Counted from the first letter of the stretch, positions 38,105 to 47,805 are shown. The stretch: 64,000 nt of DNA from Lysobacterales bacterium (GCA_022844135.1 JALHMG010000002.1:51060-115059), one strand, 5' to 3'. Notes: generated from the sequence alone by a model not told the origin. Translations and numbers: made by a program.

Positions 38105-39373
38105 TCAATGATCATGGCTAGCCCCCGACTTCTCGATATCAGCCTTGATCAGAAAGCTTTGGGCGGTGACGTAGCGCGTGCCGGGCTTCAAACCGCCGAG
38201 CACCTCGACATGCGTGGCGTCGCTCCGGCCCAGCTCGAGCATGCGCACCTCAAAGGTATCGCCCACTTGCGCGAACACCACGGTGAAGTCGCGAAAGGAC
38301 TGCAGGGCGCGACGTTCAACCGCCAGCGCCACCTCGTGTTCGGCCACCTGAACCGCGGCGCTGAGGGCGCCTCCCGGGCGCCACGCGCCGCTGGTGTTGT
38401 CGATGCGCATCCGCGCGATCAGCGCCTGCTGCTTGGGATCGATCTCCGGTAGCAGCGCATCGATGCTGGCTGCCTGCTGCGCGCCGCTCAACGCGTCGAC
38501 GAGCGTCGCCGGCTGACCGACCGCGATGCGCGCCGCGTCGCTGCCGTAGACGACGAGGTCGGCGAGCAGCGCGCTGTCGTCGACGATCTCGAAGAGTACT
38601 TGATCGCCAGCCACATCGCCGACAGTCGCCGCGCGCCCGCGCACCCGGCCGGTGATCGGCGCCGTGAGCGCGATGCGCCGCAGGCTGTCGCGGTTCTCGA
38701 TGCTGGCCAGCGTCTGGCCGGCGCGGACGCGATCGCCCTGCCGGGCCAACACCTCGACAACGGCGCCGGGATAGCGCGCGCGAACGCGCGCCACGGTGTT
38801 CGGATCCACTATCGCGCGGCCGTGCAGCGTCGTCGATTCGAGAATGCTCGCCGGGCCAGCCACGGCAGTCTCGATGCCCGCCTCGCGAGCCACATCGGCG
38901 GCGATCGCGACGCGGCCCTCGTACGAGGCGTAGGCCCAGCGACGCGCCTTTCCGGCGATGGTTGCGTTCACCTCCACATCGAAAGAATGCGGCTCACCAA
39001 CCACACCGTCGCCGATCAGCGCCAATCCATCGGCGCGAAAACGAAAGTCGTTGATTTCGCCATCGAGCCGCGTCAGGCGCACCGTCGCAGCGACCTCGCT
39101 GGCGGCGATCGGCTCGCCGCTGCGATAGGCGTACAGCCGATATTGCGGCGGCACGCCGTCCTCGAAGATCGTGATTTCGATAGCGACATCGCCGCTGCGC
39201 AGCAGGCGCCCGCCCATCGGGCCGCGCTCCGGCGCGTCGCTGCCGTGGTCGCCGTGGTCGCCGTGACCCGCATGATCGCCGTCGCCAACGTGGTCGCCGT
39301 GACTCTCGTGATCGCCGCTGTTTTGCGCGCAACCAGCAAACGCCAGTGCGCAGAACATCAAAATCCACTTCAT
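38105..39373 (-). CDS. czcB: CzcB-type efflux RND periplasmic adaptor, lipoprotein
   Basis: This 422-residue protein starts MKWILMFCALAFAGC, a lipobox, followed by a stretch very rich in His, Asp and Gly (about residues 20-45, repeated HGDH units) that likely binds metal. The membrane-fusion domain includes ARYPGAVVEVLARQGDRVRAGQTLASIE and the beta-barrel region SAAVQVAEHEVALAVERRAL. It bridges the CzcA pump and CzcC channel. The ATG at 39373 overlaps the czcC stop (ATGA). Confidence 0.92.
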   Translation of the reverse strand: MKWILMFCALAFAGCAQNSGDHESHGDHVGDGDHAGHGDHGDHGSDAPERGPMGGRLLRSGDVAIEITIFEDGVPPQYRLYAYRSGEPIAASEVAATVRLTRLDGEINDFRFRADGLALIGDGVVGEPHSFDVEVNATIAGKARRWAYASYEGRVAIAADVAREAGIETAVAGPASILESTTLHGRAIVDPNTVARVRARYPGAVVEVLARQGDRVRAGQTLASIENRDSLRRIALTAPITGRVRGRAATVGDVAGDQVLFEIVDDSALLADLVVYGSDAARIAVGQPATLVDALSGAQQAASIDALLPEIDPKQQALIARMRIDNTSGAWRPGGALSAAVQVAEHEVALAVERRALQSFRDFTVVFAQVGDTFEVRMLELGRSDATHVEVLGGLKPGTRYVTAQSFLIKADIEKSGASHDH

Positions 39374-40575
39374 GGGGTCGCTCCGAGTTCGACAGCGCGC
39401 TGCCATTGCGCGTACAGGTTGCGGTGGCGGTAAGCGGCGGCGAGACGTTCGCCGCGCAGTTGTTGCGCTTGCTGCTCGCCCAGCAGGCGCGCCGACAACG
39501 GCGCGGCGCCGCGCTCATAGGCGTCGCGCTGCAACGCGGCGACGCCGTCAGCCTTGGTAATCAAATCGCCGAGTCCCGCGTATTCGCGCTCGGCGCGCGC
39601 CAGTTGCAGGCGCAAGTCGAGCAGCTGCAGTGCCTGTGCCCGCGCCGCCGCCGCGACGTCGGCATCGAGCGCCTGCGCTTGCGCGGCGATGCGCGCCTCA
39701 AGCAAAGCACTGCGCGGAGCCTGGCCGAGCGGCAGCGAAACGCTCAGCACCAGCGCCTGATCATTGAGCGCCTCGAAACGCCGCACGCCGACCTCAACGT
39801 CGATATCGGCCAATGCTTGGGCTTTAGCGAGCTGCCGTTCGCTGTCGAGCAGCGCGCGCTCTGCGGCCACGCGGCGCTCCGCGATGGATGGCTCTGAGAT
39901 CGGCGGCAGCGTCGGCAGCGGCTCGAGCGCAGTGACTGTCGCCGCCTCCCCCTCCCACATTTCGGTCAGGGCGACGCGCGCGGCGTCCACATCGTTGCGC
40001 GCCTGCGCCGCCGCCAGCTCCGAACGCGCTACGGCGACCTCCGCCTGCGCCTCGTCGGCGACACTGGCCGCGCCGCGCGCGCCGCGCAGCCGCAGATCCG
40101 CGCGCAGCGCGCGGGCGATCGACACCGCCTCCTCGGCGAGCTCCGCAGCCTCTTGTGCATACGCCAGCGCCAGATAGCGCGTGCGGGCGACAAACGCGAT
40201 CTCGGCGCGCGCGCTGTCGCGCCCCAGCGCTTCAACCGCCACCAGCGCCGCGCCGCGTGCGCCGCGCAGGCGCGCTTTGTCGCCGCGCTCAAAAGTGTAC
40301 GTGGCACGCAGCGTGGTCTCGCTTCCGGACAGCCCGGACACCGCGCCGCTGCCAAGCACATTCTCGATATCCAGTCCCACCCGCGGCGCCGGGCGCAGCG
40401 CATCCAGATCCGCTTGCTTCAGCGCCACGTCGCGGCGCGCATCCTGCGCCACCAGCAGCGGATGCGCCGCCAGCGCGCGCGCCACCGCCTCCTCGATGCT
40501 CAATCGTTCCGCCCACGCCGGCAGCGCCAGCGCGCAGGCACCGGCGAATGCCAGCCATTTAAATCGGTTCATCAT
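39370..40575 (-). CDS. czcC: CzcC/TolC-family outer-membrane efflux protein
   Basis: This 401-residue protein has a signal peptide (MMNRFKWLAFAGACALALPAWA) and two TolC-type repeats rich in long Ala/Glu/Arg helices (SIEEAVARALAAHPLLVAQDARRD at the start, RYLALAYAQEAAELAEEAV). It forms the outer-membrane duct of the heavy-metal exporter. It is translationally coupled to czcB. The ATG at 40575 gives the signal peptide; upstream in-frame extension is not supported. Confidence 0.9.
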   Translation of the reverse strand: MMNRFKWLAFAGACALALPAWAERLSIEEAVARALAAHPLLVAQDARRDVALKQADLDALRPAPRVGLDIENVLGSGAVSGLSGSETTLRATYTFERGDKARLRGARGAALVAVEALGRDSARAEIAFVARTRYLALAYAQEAAELAEEAVSIARALRADLRLRGARGAASVADEAQAEVAVARSELAAAQARNDVDAARVALTEMWEGEAATVTALEPLPTLPPISEPSIAERRVAAERALLDSERQLAKAQALADIDVEVGVRRFEALNDQALVLSVSLPLGQAPRSALLEARIAAQAQALDADVAAAARAQALQLLDLRLQLARAEREYAGLGDLITKADGVAALQRDAYERGAAPLSARLLGEQQAQQLRGERLAAAYRHRNLYAQWQRAVELGATP

Positions 40576-40722
40576 TGCAGCTCCGCGAGCAGACGTTCGC
40601 GCGCAGCTCGGCGGCGAACAGTGCGAAGGAGAAGTTGCGCGATCACCACGCCAGCGTTGTTTAGAAGTGCCGGGCGGGCAATCGGGCAACGATCACGCGC
40701 CCCGTCGGGCGCAACGCTGCGA

Positions 40723-41094
40723 TCAGGCGATCGGCGGGCGGATCAGTGGCGGGGGATGATCGTCGGGCGGCGACGCGAAGGGCACGGGTCGACCGAATGC
40801 TGCTCGGCGCAGCTCCAGCAACCGCGGCGCCTCGTCAGGCAGCAGCCCGCAAAACGCCGCCGCCAACTCGTGAATGTGGAGCCCGTCGGTTGCGCTTCCG
40901 GGGTCGCCTCGCGCCTCGCCAGATGCTCCCCGACTGGAATCATGATGGTGCGCATGATGACCGGACCAATCGTGGCTGCCATGGTCATGCAAGTGCCAGC
41001 GCGGCAGTGTGCCCAGCAGCAGCGCCAACACGCCCAGCACCACGAATGCCTGCCTCGCGTGGCGCTGTCGGAACCATTGGCGCATCTCGATCAT
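40723..41094 (-). CDS. His-rich small exported/membrane protein in metal-resistance cluster
   Basis: This 123-residue protein has a hydrophobic N-terminal segment (AFVVLGVLALLLGTLP) followed immediately by a histidine cluster RWHLHDHGSHDWSGHHAHHHD, and later DGLHIHELAAAFCGLL. The C-terminus is proline-rich. The histidines suggest metal binding in the periplasm. I do not recognise a family. It lies between the multicopper oxidase and czcC on the same strand, so a role in metal handling is likely by context. Confidence 0.75.
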   Translation of the reverse strand: MIEMRQWFRQRHARQAFVVLGVLALLLGTLPRWHLHDHGSHDWSGHHAHHHDSSRGASGEARGDPGSATDGLHIHELAAAFCGLLPDEAPRLLELRRAAFGRPVPFASPPDDHPPPLIRPPIA

Positions 41095-41136
41095 GTCCAG
41101 AGCATACCGCTCTTTTGCGGCATTCGTGCGGCCCCC

Positions 41137-42486
41137 TCAGCCGTGCTTCATGCGCGAGTGATCGACCGGACTGGCCTTTAACTTGGCCGGCGCGCCGGGC
41201 GGCGGGCCGCGCCGGTGCGGCGTCCCATAATTGGGATCGGCGCTGACTTTGGCCGCCACCGTACCCTTGGGATTCGGGTACCAGCCCGGGTCGGCAAAAT
41301 CGCCCGCCGCCAGATCGTCGCGCACCTTGATCACAGTGAACATGCCGCCCATTTCGAGATTTCCGAACGGGCCCTTGCCCATCATCATCGGCAGCGTGTT
41401 CTCAGGGCCGGTCATGTGCCCGGAATCGGTGTGCTCCTGATGCTCGGCCATGCCGCCTCGGCCCATCGCCATGTAGCCCGGCAGCAACTTGCGGATCTGC
41501 GCTTCGACGCCGGTCTGATCGACGCCGATGGTATTCGGAATCTCGTGGCCCATCGCGTTCATCGTGTGATGCGACATGTGGCAATGGAAGGCCCAGTCGC
41601 CGGGAACGGCGATGAATTCGAGATCGCGAATTTGCCCCACGCCGACGATCTCGGTAACTTCCGACCGCCATTGAGCCTGCGGCCAGCGTCCGCCGTCGCC
41701 GCCAGTCACGACGAATTTGGGCCCGTGCATGTGGATCGGGTGATTCCACATCGACAAGTTGGCGACGCGGATGCGCACGCGCTCGCCGCTACGCGCCACC
41801 AGCGGCGCGATCGCCGGGAACACTTTGCTGTTCATCGTCCACAGATCGAAATCCTGCAGCACCGATGGATCGGGCCGATAGGTGCCGGGGTGCAGAGCGA
41901 AGTTGTGGAGCAGCACTGCGTAGTCGCGATCGACGGCCGGCTCCTCGCCGGCCTTGGGATGAATCACGAACATCCCCATCATGCCCATGGCCATCTGCAC
42001 CATCTCGTCGGCGTGCGGGTGATACATGTGCGTACCGTGCTGGCGTAAGGTGAACTCGTAGGCGTAGGTCTCGCCGGGCTGGATGTGCGGCTGGCTCAGC
42101 CCACCCACGCCGTCCATGCCGGAGGGCAGCAAAATGCCATGCCAATGCACGCTGGTGTGCTCGGGCAGCCGGTTGGTCACGTAGATGCGCACGCGGTCGC
42201 CCTCGACAGCCTCGATCGTCGGACCCGGCGTCGTGCCGTTGTAGCCCCAGCACCTGGCGCGACAGCCGGGCGCGAACTCGTGCTCGATTTCTTCGGCCAC
42301 CAGGTGGAACTCCTTGACACCGCCGACCACGCGGTGCGGCAAGGTCCAGCCGTTCGGCGTGTGCACGCGCGCGGCAGGGCGCGGCGCCGCCGCGTTGCCG
42401 GCCGCGGCAGCGCGCGTCGCGAGAGCCAGCGGCGCCAGGGCACCCAATCCGGCCCAGCGAAACCAATCTCGTCGTGAAGCATTCAT
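41137..42486 (-). CDS. Multicopper oxidase, Tat-exported (CopA-like)
   Basis: This 449-residue protein starts with a Tat-type leader (SRRDWFRWAGLGALAPLALA). All copper-site motifs are present: HWHG (about residue 119), HMYHPHAD, HPIHMHG, and HCHMSHHTM near 320. A Met/His-rich stretch follows (HQEHTDSGHM and MMMGKG), as in copper-tolerance oxidases. It probably oxidises Cu(I) in the periplasm. The start overlaps the stop of the upstream TolC-family gene (ATGA). Confidence 0.92.
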   Translation of the reverse strand: MNASRRDWFRWAGLGALAPLALATRAAAAGNAAAPRPAARVHTPNGWTLPHRVVGGVKEFHLVAEEIEHEFAPGCRARCWGYNGTTPGPTIEAVEGDRVRIYVTNRLPEHTSVHWHGILLPSGMDGVGGLSQPHIQPGETYAYEFTLRQHGTHMYHPHADEMVQMAMGMMGMFVIHPKAGEEPAVDRDYAVLLHNFALHPGTYRPDPSVLQDFDLWTMNSKVFPAIAPLVARSGERVRIRVANLSMWNHPIHMHGPKFVVTGGDGGRWPQAQWRSEVTEIVGVGQIRDLEFIAVPGDWAFHCHMSHHTMNAMGHEIPNTIGVDQTGVEAQIRKLLPGYMAMGRGGMAEHQEHTDSGHMTGPENTLPMMMGKGPFGNLEMGGMFTVIKVRDDLAAGDFADPGWYPNPKGTVAAKVSADPNYGTPHRRGPPPGAPAKLKASPVDHSRMKHG

Positions 42487-44018
42487 GGCATTTCTCCTGC
42501 GTCGAGGTTGCTGTCCGGTTGCCGTTCGCGGCGCGCAGACGGCGGGTCGGTCTCGGGCGGCGTTGCGCTGCGCCGATGGCCTGCATGCGGATCGGTCTCG
42601 GGCGCGTGCGTCGGACTATCGTGGTCGGCGTGCGGATCAACCCCGGGTTTGCTGAGCAATGCATCGACGCCGATCGTGGCCTTTGGAACCGCCCCGTCGT
42701 CCGGCAAGCGTCCGCCGACGGCCTTGCGCAACGCGGCGCGAGCGATCCAGTAATCGCGCACCGCCTCAAGGTACGATTGATAAGCATCGAACTGATGCTG
42801 CCGGGCGAGCAACAGTTCGAACACACCGGCCAGCATGAAATTCACGCGCTCCTGGGTGCGCGCGACGATCGCTTCTCGGCGCGGCACCAGTTCCTGCGCG
42901 TAACGCTCGGCGATCGCGCGCGCGGCATTGAGGCCGTCGATGGCGGTGGCCGCCTCGTTGTGCACTTCGAGCGCCAAAGCGTCAAGCGCGGCGCGCTTGG
43001 CATGCCGCTCCGATCGCGCACGCTCGATCGCGCCCTGGCCCTGACCGAAGAGCGGCAATTCGACCGCCAGCGACGGTCCGCGCAATCGCTCGCCGCCGGC
43101 TTCGCGTTCGCGCTCGCCGCCGATCTCTGCCGCGCCCAACCAACGCCAGCGCTGTGTCGCACCGAGCGCATCCTCGGCCGCTGCCAGCGCTTGCCGGGCG
43201 GCGCGCAAATCCAGCCGCTCATCGAGTGCCTGGGTCACCATCGCATCGGCCTGGAACTCGCCCGGCAGCGGTGCCGGCAGCTCGCGGGCCAACTGCCAAT
43301 CGGCGCTGCTGCGTTGGCCGATGAAGTTCGCCAAGGTGGCGCGCGCCTGCACGGCGTGCGCCTCCGCGTCGATCGCATCGATGCGCGCCTGCGCCGCTGC
43401 GGCGCGCTCCAACTCCAGTTCCAGGCGCGAGATGTTGCCGGCATCGAAGAAGCGTTGCGCCAGTGTCTCCGATGCATTCGCAGCCTCCGCCACCAAGGCA
43501 CGCATGGCGGCTATTTGCGCCGCGCCGACCGCCTCGTACCAGGCGCTCTCGGCGGCCTGCGCCAGCGCCAGCAGTTCGGCAGCGGCCGCCGACTGCGCGC
43601 GTTCCAGCTCGCCCTGCGCCAACCGCTTGCGCGCCGGCAGTAGCACGATGTCGCTCAAACTCAAGGTCAGCGCGCGGGTGATGGCGCTCGCGCCGCCGCT
43701 CGGCGCGAGACTCAAGAACGAAAAGCTGGGATTGCCGACGCGCGCCGCATCCTCCCAGTCGGCGCGCGCGGCGCCTATCGATGCGAACGCCTCGCGCACG
43801 CGCGGGTGGTGCAAGAGCGCCAGGCGCGTCGCATCGGCAGCGGTCACCGGCCGATCCGGCAATGGCGCCGGCGCCAACAGCCGCGGCGCGGGCGGCGCAA
43901 TGCCGCTGGCGCTGCGCACCAGCTCCCGCGTCTCGGCATAACCGCGCTCGCGCGGCAACGAGCACGCGGTCAGCGTCATCGCCGTCGCGAGGGCAAGGGC
44001 GAGTTTGGTAATACTCAT
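42483..44018 (-). CDS. TolC-family outer-membrane lipoprotein of the metal-resistance cluster
   Basis: This 511-residue protein starts at ATG 44018, with GGAGG 6-10 bases upstream, and has a lipobox LTAC at about residue 19. Two TolC-type halves follow with long Ala-rich helices (EAFASIGAARADWEDAARVGNPSFSF; NFMLAGVFELLLARQHQFDAYQSYLEAVRDYWIARAALRKA). The C-terminal 60 residues are a His/Asp/Pro-rich tail with repeated DPHA(D/G)H motifs, which may bind metal. It is distinct from the CzcC protein nearby. It is translationally coupled to the multicopper oxidase. Confidence 0.9.
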   Translation of the reverse strand: MSITKLALALATAMTLTACSLPRERGYAETRELVRSASGIAPPAPRLLAPAPLPDRPVTAADATRLALLHHPRVREAFASIGAARADWEDAARVGNPSFSFLSLAPSGGASAITRALTLSLSDIVLLPARKRLAQGELERAQSAAAAELLALAQAAESAWYEAVGAAQIAAMRALVAEAANASETLAQRFFDAGNISRLELELERAAAAQARIDAIDAEAHAVQARATLANFIGQRSSADWQLARELPAPLPGEFQADAMVTQALDERLDLRAARQALAAAEDALGATQRWRWLGAAEIGGEREREAGGERLRGPSLAVELPLFGQGQGAIERARSERHAKRAALDALALEVHNEAATAIDGLNAARAIAERYAQELVPRREAIVARTQERVNFMLAGVFELLLARQHQFDAYQSYLEAVRDYWIARAALRKAVGGRLPDDGAVPKATIGVDALLSKPGVDPHADHDSPTHAPETDPHAGHRRSATPPETDPPSARRERQPDSNLDAGEMP

Positions 44019-44119
44019 GACGTCCTCCATTGGAGCGCACGCGCGATCTGCGCTGCGCTATCTGTCAATGAAACCGGTTGCGAGGCGACGGCCGCATCGG
44101 GCCGGCGCTGCGGCCAGCG

Positions 44120-44434
44120 TCAGGCGCCTTGCGGAGGGCGAAACGGAATAAAGGCAGCAGCGCGGGGGTGGCTGCTGGCGGTCAGCGTGTGCAGGATCGG
44201 CCGGCCGTGGAGCAAGAAAAGTGTCGGCGCCAGCGCCAATGGCGGCAAGACCGCGCAGCCGCAGCGACAAACGCCGTCCTCGCAGCACGGCGCCTCGTCC
44301 GGCTCATCGTCGCCGCCGCCGCCATGGCAATCGCCCATCGTCTGCGGCGCGTGGGCCGCCGCCGCATAAGGCGCATAGAGGCCGGCGAACAGCAGCGACA
44401 GCAATAACAGACCAAGGAGGATCACGCGCGACAT
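44120..44434 (-). CDS. CopL-like small Cys-rich exported protein
   Basis: The ATG at 44434 (AAGGAGG nearby on the other strand is coincidental) gives 104 residues with a signal peptide (MSRVILLGLLLLSLLFAGLYAPYAAA). The mature part has CHGGGGDDEPDEAPCCEDGVCRCGC, a cluster of six cysteines and a histidine. Small proteins of this kind (CopL group) precede copper genes in xanthomonads and regulate or bind copper. Assignment rests on size, leader, metal ligands and position before the TolC-multicopper oxidase genes. Confidence 0.65.
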   Translation of the reverse strand: MSRVILLGLLLLSLLFAGLYAPYAAAAHAPQTMGDCHGGGGDDEPDEAPCCEDGVCRCGCAVLPPLALAPTLFLLHGRPILHTLTASSHPRAAAFIPFRPPQGA

Positions 44435-44754
44435 AAGACACAGATTGCTACGACGAGGCGAAAGTTTCAACGTGCGGGGACGAAATTCCGACGGCTGGCC
44501 TGCGATCATCGTCGACGCTGGCGAAGTCAGCGGCCTGCGCCCGGTTGAAGTCGCTCTGGCGCGGCCACTTGGGCGCATTCGGCGCACCGACACAGCAGCA
44601 GAGCGTTGTCGCCGCCATTGCTGGAGCGCTTGTGCCAGTACTGGGGCTGGCGCTTGACGCGGAGCGAGTTCGATGGCGCGTTGACGGCGACGCTGAATCT
44701 GCGATTGGCCATCGCCAGCGCGTCGGTCGTGGCCTCGGTTTACCCGATCGTCGA
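44435..44754. other. 320-base gap between CopL-like and TauE/SafE genes
   Basis: Several short open frames cross this region on both strands, for example a minus-strand frame with LLLCRCAECAQ at about 44550-44600, but none has a ribosome site, a family pattern or neighbour support. It may hold the metal-island promoter or a decayed gene remnant; I see nothing more definite. Confidence 0.5.
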
Positions 44755-45546
44755 TCAGCCCATGAGCCCCGCGAGCGCATCGCGACTGCGCCACAACACA
44801 TATCCGGCGACGGCAAAAATCAGCGCCGCAAACACGCTGTGCAAGTGACCGCTTCGCGCCAAACGCCTCGCCGCATGCATTCCGATGCCGGTTCCAAGGA
44901 GGCCGCCGAGGACAAATGCCCCGGCCAACAGCCAGTCGACCAACCCGGAGAACGCGTAGTTGCCTGCAGTGGTCAGCCCGAAGGCGGTAACCGCGACCAG
45001 GCTTGTTCCGACGGCATTGAGCATCGGCATACGCGTGGATGCCATCAGGCTGGGCACGATCAGAAATCCCCCGCCGATCCCGAAGAAGCCGGAGAACGCG
45101 CCAGTGCCGAGCCCCAGCCCCAGCACCTTCGCCGCATTTTCGCGACCGCAGCTTGCATCGGGCTGGCCTGGATTGCGCCGCGAGCGCAACATCAGCGCGC
45201 CGACCAGCACCATCAGCAGCGCAAACAGGAACAGCAACCGCTGTCCGTCGATAGCTTTGCCCAGCGTCGAGCCGGCCAGCGCACCGATGATACCGGCCGA
45301 CGCGAACATCGCACCGCAGCGCCATCGGACGGTGCCAGCGCGGGCGTGATTGATCAAGCCGATCGCAGCGTTGGCGGCGACGGCGAGTGCCGAAGTGCCG
45401 ATGGCGATGTGCGGGTTGGCGACGCCGACCCAGTACACCATCAAGGGCACGGCGAGGATCGAACCACCGCCGCCGACCAGACTCAGCGCAAGACCGACCA
45501 GCACGCCCGCCGCCGCGCCAATCAGATACTGCGTCGGATAGAGCAT
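44755..45546 (-). CDS. TauE/SafE-family sulfite or sulfur-anion exporter
   Basis: This 263-residue membrane protein has about eight helices and the family's two half repeats: GLALSLVGGGGSILAVPLMVY near residue 20 and GAFSGFFGIGGGFLIVPSLM near 150. It is the last gene of the sulfide-detoxification operon, three bases after the TIGR01244 gene. It probably exports sulfite or another product of sulfide oxidation across the inner membrane. Confidence 0.9.
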   Translation of the reverse strand: MLYPTQYLIGAAAGVLVGLALSLVGGGGSILAVPLMVYWVGVANPHIAIGTSALAVAANAAIGLINHARAGTVRWRCGAMFASAGIIGALAGSTLGKAIDGQRLLFLFALLMVLVGALMLRSRRNPGQPDASCGRENAAKVLGLGLGTGAFSGFFGIGGGFLIVPSLMASTRMPMLNAVGTSLVAVTAFGLTTAGNYAFSGLVDWLLAGAFVLGGLLGTGIGMHAARRLARSGHLHSVFAALIFAVAGYVLWRSRDALAGLMG

Positions 45547-45549
45547 CGC

Positions 45550-45963
45550 TCAGTTGCCGGATCGAGCGACAAGCGCAGACACATCGTAGCCAGCCCGATC
45601 TGCGACCTCGCAGATCTCCGCGGCAGGCAGTACGCCAGCCTGGGATAGCGCCCAGAGCATCGTCGAGCGGGTACCTGTCCGGCAAAAAGCCAGAACCTTG
45701 CTATGGCCTTGCTCCAGCGCGTGCGCAAATGCCGCAACGTGCGCCGAATCGATGCCCGAGGCCGTCACCGGAATGTGCAGCGCGTGCAGTCCAGCCGCAT
45801 GCGCTGCAGATTCGATCTGCGCAGCGCTCGGTTGCTCAGGGCCTTCATGATCGGGGCGATTGTTGACGATAAGGTCGAAGCCCAATGCGCGTGCCCGCAG
45901 CATATCGCCAGGGTGCAGTTGTGCGGCAACAAAGAATCGATCCGTCAGGCGCTTGGCGTGCAT
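45550..45963 (-). CDS. TIGR01244/DUF442 phosphatase- or sulfurtransferase-like protein
   Basis: This 137-residue protein has the dual-specificity-phosphatase-like loop CRTGTRS near residue 93, preceded by HIPVTASGI. This domain (often called Blh N-terminal or DUF442) is commonly encoded beside persulfide dioxygenases and acts on sulfur species by inference. It lies two bases after the second YeeE half and three bases before the TauE/SafE gene, in the BigR-type operon. Confidence 0.88.
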   Translation of the reverse strand: MHAKRLTDRFFVAAQLHPGDMLRARALGFDLIVNNRPDHEGPEQPSAAQIESAAHAAGLHALHIPVTASGIDSAHVAAFAHALEQGHSKVLAFCRTGTRSTMLWALSQAGVLPAAEICEVADRAGYDVSALVARSGN

Positions 45964-45965
45964 GG

Positions 45966-46391
45966 TCAGGTTCTCCCTCGCGCTTGCAGGCGCGGCGCGA
46001 CGACAAAGCCGGCCAGCATCGCGACCACAAATGGCCACACGTCCAGCGGCTGCAGCGCCAGCACCGCCAGCGCCGGTCCAGGACATAGCCCGCCCAGCCC
46101 CCAGCCGATGCCGAAAATCGCCGCACCCGACACCAGCGAGGGGGTGATCGGATTCGTGTGTGGCAGGTGAAATCGCTGGTCGGCGAGCGGCGCAGGCAGG
46201 CGGCGCTGCAGCCACCACGCGCCGGCCATGGGCAGCAGCGCGCCGCCCATGACAAATGCAAGTGTTGGATCCCACCGACCGAGTACGTCGAGGAAGCCGC
46301 GCACCCGAACTGGATCCAACATTCCGGAGATGGCCAGGCCGGCGCCGAATAGCGCGCCGGACAAGAGCCCGATCAGAGTGCGGTTTACCAT
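45966..46391 (-). CDS. YeeE/YedE-family membrane protein (second half, PmpB-like)
   Basis: This 141-residue protein has three to four helices and the family motif [13 protein letters not shown] with the conserved Cys near residue 110; the N-terminus holds [24 protein letters not shown]. YeeE-type halves form thiosulfate- or sulfur-compound channels. The ATG at 46391 overlaps the end of the preceding half by seven bases. An ATG at 46403 is an alternative start. Confidence 0.88.
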   Translation of the reverse strand: MVNRTLIGLLSGALFGAGLAISGMLDPVRVRGFLDVLGRWDPTLAFVMGGALLPMAGAWWLQRRLPAPLADQRFHLPHTNPITPSLVSGAAIFGIGWGLGGLCPGPALAVLALQPLDVWPFVVAMLAGFVVAPRLQARGRT

Positions 46392-46816
46392 GCGAAGCCC
46401 CATGCGTTAGCGATAGCGACCGAGACGACACCGGATGCCATGAACGTAACCGTGGCGACGATCGAGCGCTTCGACAGGCGCGATAGCCCACACACGCCGT
46501 GGCCGCTGGTACATCCAGAGCCCAGGCGCGTGCCAATGCCGACCAGCAGGCCGGAGATGAGTAATGTTGTCGTGCCCATCGGAAAACGCGCGACCACGTC
46601 CTGGCCGGCGAGCGCGACCAACAGTGCACCCATCGGCAGCCCGACGATGAATGCCACCGCCAGACTACGCGGCGCGCCGCTGTCGCTGAGGCCGGTCGCG
46701 CGCGCCGCCAGTCCGCTGACGCCGGCGATGCGACCGGTGCCGAGCAGCATCAGCGCCGCTGCCAGCCCGATCAGCACGCCGCCCATCAATCCCTGCCACA
46801 CCAAGGGTTCAGTCAT
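46385..46816 (-). CDS. YeeE/YedE-family membrane protein (first half, PmpA-like)
   Basis: This 143-residue protein has about four helices and the family motif [25 protein letters not shown] with the conserved cysteines. It pairs with the next gene to make a complete YeeE/YedE transporter for sulfur compounds. The ATG at 46816 overlaps the stop of the MBL gene by one base (TGATG), so translation is coupled. Confidence 0.9.
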   Translation of the reverse strand: MTEPLVWQGLMGGVLIGLAAALMLLGTGRIAGVSGLAARATGLSDSGAPRSLAVAFIVGLPMGALLVALAGQDVVARFPMGTTTLLISGLLVGIGTRLGSGCTSGHGVCGLSRLSKRSIVATVTFMASGVVSVAIANAWGFAW

Positions 46817-47751
46817 CAGATCGCATCCAGAGGAATTTTCAGATAGCGCACGCCGTTGGACTCGGGCGGCGGCAAGCGGCCGCCGCGCATGTTGACCTGT
46901 ATCGAGGGCAGCAACAGTTTGGGCATACCCAGGGTGCGATCGCGCGCGGTGCGCATCGCAACGAAGTCGTCCTCGCCGATGCCGTCGTGCACGTGCACGT
47001 TGGCATCGCGCTCGGCGCCGACTGTGGTCTCCCAGGCATAACGTTCGCGCCCCGGCGCCAGATAGTCGTGGCACAGATAAAGTTGCGTCTCCCTCGGCAA
47101 CGCCAGCAGCCGCCGAATCGAGCGGTACAGCTGGCGCGCATCGCCGCCTGGAAAATCGGCGCGGGCGGTGCCGTAGTCGGGCATGAAGATGGTATCGCCA
47201 GCGAACACTTTATCGCCCACCACGAAGGCCACATCGGCGGGCGTGTGGCCCGGCACATGCAATACCGTCGCGACCACCGAGCCGATCGTCAACAGATCGC
47301 CGTCACCGAATAGCGCATCGAACTGCGAGCCGTCGCGAGCGAAATCCGTTCCCGCGTTGAACAACGCGCCAAAGGTGTTTTGCACGACGCGGATATTGCG
47401 CCCGATACCGATCTTGCCGCCCAGGCGCTGCTGCAAGTACGGCGCCGCCGACAGGTGATCGGCATGGACGTGGGTCTCCAGCAACCATTCGACCCTGAGC
47501 CCGTTCCCGAGGACAAAATCGGAGATCCGATCAGCAGACGTGTGCGTAGTCCTTCCCGACGCCGGGTCATAGTCCAGCACGCTGTCGATAATCGCGGCCG
47601 CGCGTTCGATCGGATCGTAAACCACATAGCTCACGGTGTAGGTTGTCGCATCGAAGAAAGCCTCGACGCCGGGCGACTGCAAATCGCCAGCGCGGGTCTG
47701 CAACACCGTCCGGGTCGCTGCGGTCAGCACCGGGTCTTGGTCATCGTCCAT
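46816..47751 (-). CDS. blh: Persulfide dioxygenase-like MBL-fold protein (Blh)
   Basis: This 311-residue protein has the metallo-beta-lactamase metal motif THVHADH near residue 82, the second histidine in [25 protein letters not shown], and a later HDY. Its sequence matches the glyoxalase-like persulfide dioxygenase group (Blh of the bigR operon), which oxidises glutathione persulfide to sulfite with iron. The ATG at 47751 is preferred over the TTG at 47763. It follows a candidate BigR operator. Confidence 0.9.
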   Translation of the reverse strand: MDDDQDPVLTAATRTVLQTRAGDLQSPGVEAFFDATTYTVSYVVYDPIERAAAIIDSVLDYDPASGRTTHTSADRISDFVLGNGLRVEWLLETHVHADHLSAAPYLQQRLGGKIGIGRNIRVVQNTFGALFNAGTDFARDGSQFDALFGDGDLLTIGSVVATVLHVPGHTPADVAFVVGDKVFAGDTIFMPDYGTARADFPGGDARQLYRSIRRLLALPRETQLYLCHDYLAPGRERYAWETTVGAERDANVHVHDGIGEDDFVAMRTARDRTLGMPKLLLPSIQVNMRGGRLPPPESNGVRYLKIPLDAI

Positions 47752-47785
47752 AGCCGCACCCAAAGATTACTTAAGGCGAATATTA

Positions 47786-47805
47786 TATAAGCGTATGCTC
47801 ATATA
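47786..47805. promoter_or_regulatory. Candidate BigR operator, AT-rich imperfect inverted repeat
   Basis: TATAAGCGTATGCTCATATA is an imperfect palindrome (TATA ends, G/C matches inside) in the 118-base gap between the regulator and blh genes. It is embedded in an A/T-rich run that is unusual for this G+C-rich window. Repression by the BigR-like protein is inferred from position. Confidence 0.5.

Noticed and set aside
41215..42048. 277-residue plus-strand frame opposite the multicopper oxidase
   Set aside because: Antisense to a gene with intact copper motifs; His/Leu/Asp-rich artefact.
44527..44712. Short minus-strand frame with LLLCRCAECAQ
   Set aside because: No ribosome site, no recognisable family, and no neighbour support; kept only as part of the intergenic note.
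44120..45685. 521-residue minus-strand open frame spanning the TauE/SafE region and CopL-like gene
   Set aside because: Only the last 104 residues (from 44434) form a sensible exported protein; the rest is out of frame with the TauE/SafE gene.
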